NCBI GenBank assembly: GCA_913031405.1
Contig: CAJWCX010000050.1
Span: 1 to 7,375 of the forward strand
Reading direction: 5' to 3'
Length of the DNA stretch: 7,375 nt
Source: an uncultured Flavobacteriales bacterium
Lineage (GTDB): Bacteria; Bacteroidota; Bacteroidia; Flavobacteriales_D; Crocinitomicaceae
Numbering within the stretch: position 1 is the first letter of the stretch; each line of letters opens with the position of its first letter. Made by a program: the position numbers and the translations under genes. The notes beneath the pieces are model-generated. The model searched no databases, had not been told where the DNA came from, and was given only the letters and a program-made list of their open reading frames with translations. Positions 6,725-7,375 of the stretch are shown one piece after another.

Positions 6725-7375
6725 AATAAGATATCAAATTACATTTCATTTATTGAACGTGAGATTGAAGCACTTCACCTTCCAAAGGCACCTGAAAATC
6801 TTTATGATCCGCTAAGATATTTTCTTCAATTAGAAGGAAAAAAGATTAGGCCCATATTAACACTTTTGTCTAGCGAACTTTTTGGAGAAAAAAAAGAAAA
6901 TGTAAAACATGCAGCTTTAGCCATAGAGCTATTTCACAATTTCACACTTATTCATGACGATATTATGGATAGGGCACCCTTAAGAAGAGGTCAACCCACC
7001 GTTCATCACAAATGGGATGACAATGTTGCAATACTTTCTGGCGACGTAATGTTAGTAAAAGCCTATCAGCATTTATCTGAAACAAATTCAGATGTGCTTC
7101 CTGAAGTGATTAAACTGTTCAATAAAACAGCCATTGAGGTCTGCGAAGGACAACAAATGGATATGGATTTTGAAAAAATGACCAATGTTTCCCAAGATGA
7201 ATACATCAAAATGATAAAGCTAAAAACATCGGTTTTATTGGGATGTGCGCTAAAAATGGGAGGTATTATCTGTAAAACATCTGATGAGAACTGCAGGCTT
7301 ATTTATGATTTTGGAGTATCCCTTGGAATTGCTTTTCAAATTCAAGATGATTGGCTTGACCTGTACGGTGATCAA
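6722..7375 (+). CDS. Polyprenyl diphosphate synthase (FPP/GGPP synthase type), 3'-truncated
   Basis: This is an all-trans isoprenyl diphosphate synthase (IspA/CrtE-like) that condenses isopentenyl diphosphate onto an allylic primer. Exactly 218 codons are open from ATG 6722 to the window end with no stop, so roughly the last third of a typical 300-330-residue enzyme is missing. Visible motifs are GKKIRP (39-44, IPP-binding Lys/Arg), ELFHNFTLIHDD (69-80), the first Asp-rich motif D79-D80-I-M-D83, the following R88-R89-GQPTVH, LSGDVML (105-111), EGQQMDMDF (142-150), KT at 168-169 and the second Asp-rich motif D209-D210-W-L-D213. The key residues expected in the visible part are all present. F74, five residues before D79, is the only large aromatic in the -4/-5 positions, and the first motif has no two-residue insertion. 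This resembles type I GGPP synthases more than bacterial IspA, so C20 (or C15) is the likely product. The start fits family length and overlaps the rmlA stop. The product could feed carotenoids, quinones or other isoprenoids. Confidence 0.95.
   Translation, partial: MNKISNYISFIEREIEALHLPKAPENLYDPLRYFLQLEGKKIRPILTLLSSELFGEKKENVKHAALAIELFHNFTLIHDDIMDRAPLRRGQPTVHHKWDDNVAILSGDVMLVKAYQHLSETNSDVLPEVIKLFNKTAIEVCEGQQMDMDFEKMTNVSQDEYIKMIKLKTSVLLGCALKMGGIICKTSDENCRLIYDFGVSLGIAFQIQDDWLDLYGDQ

Noticed and set aside
1..7375. Mobile element, CRISPR array, tRNA/rRNA or phage remnants
   Set aside because: I found no direct or inverted repeat series, transposase or integrase motifs, or RNA-gene signatures by eye on either strand.

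Overview
The window looks like chromosomal DNA of a member of the Bacteroidota, most likely the Flavobacteriia or a close relative. Four things support this: the AT-rich composition, an outer-membrane TonB-receptor-like barrel followed directly by a GLPGLI-family exported protein (a pairing typical of this phylum), start codons preceded by A-rich sequence instead of clear Shine-Dalgarno sites, and a TAnnTTTG promoter-like element. All five genes lie on the + strand with almost no intergenic space, and the window cuts through the first and the last.

Region 1 (1-3078) is an exported-protein pair. A 5'-truncated outer-membrane beta-barrel protein of the TonB-dependent-receptor / OMP_b-brl_3 type overlaps by 26 nt the start of a GLPGLI (Porph_ging) family protein with a signal peptide. 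The two are probably co-translated and work together at the cell envelope, but their substrate cannot be read from the sequence.

Region 2 (3079-3144) is a 66-nt gap, the only real intergenic space in the window. It contains a good match to the Bacteroidota -7 promoter box, so a second transcription unit may start here.

Region 3 (3145-7375) holds three genes joined by two identical TAATG stop/start overlaps: a 904-residue, 12-TM RND/MMPL-type transporter, a complete glucose-1-phosphate thymidylyltransferase (RmlA/RfbA), and the first 218 codons of an all-trans polyprenyl diphosphate synthase whose end lies beyond the window. Together they provide lipid or hydrophobe transport across the envelope, activated dTDP-glucose for deoxysugar (typically rhamnose) synthesis, and C15-C20 isoprenoid diphosphate. 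A shared role, such as a glycosylated isoprenoid or another envelope lipid, is possible but is inference. The three may simply be housekeeping envelope genes in one operon.

I found no mobile element, CRISPR array, RNA gene or convincing terminator. I do not see an obviously new system. The points most worth a second look are the asymmetric loss of acidic residues in the transporter's first half, the transporter-rmlA-prenyltransferase coupling, and the overlapping receptor/GLPGLI pair.
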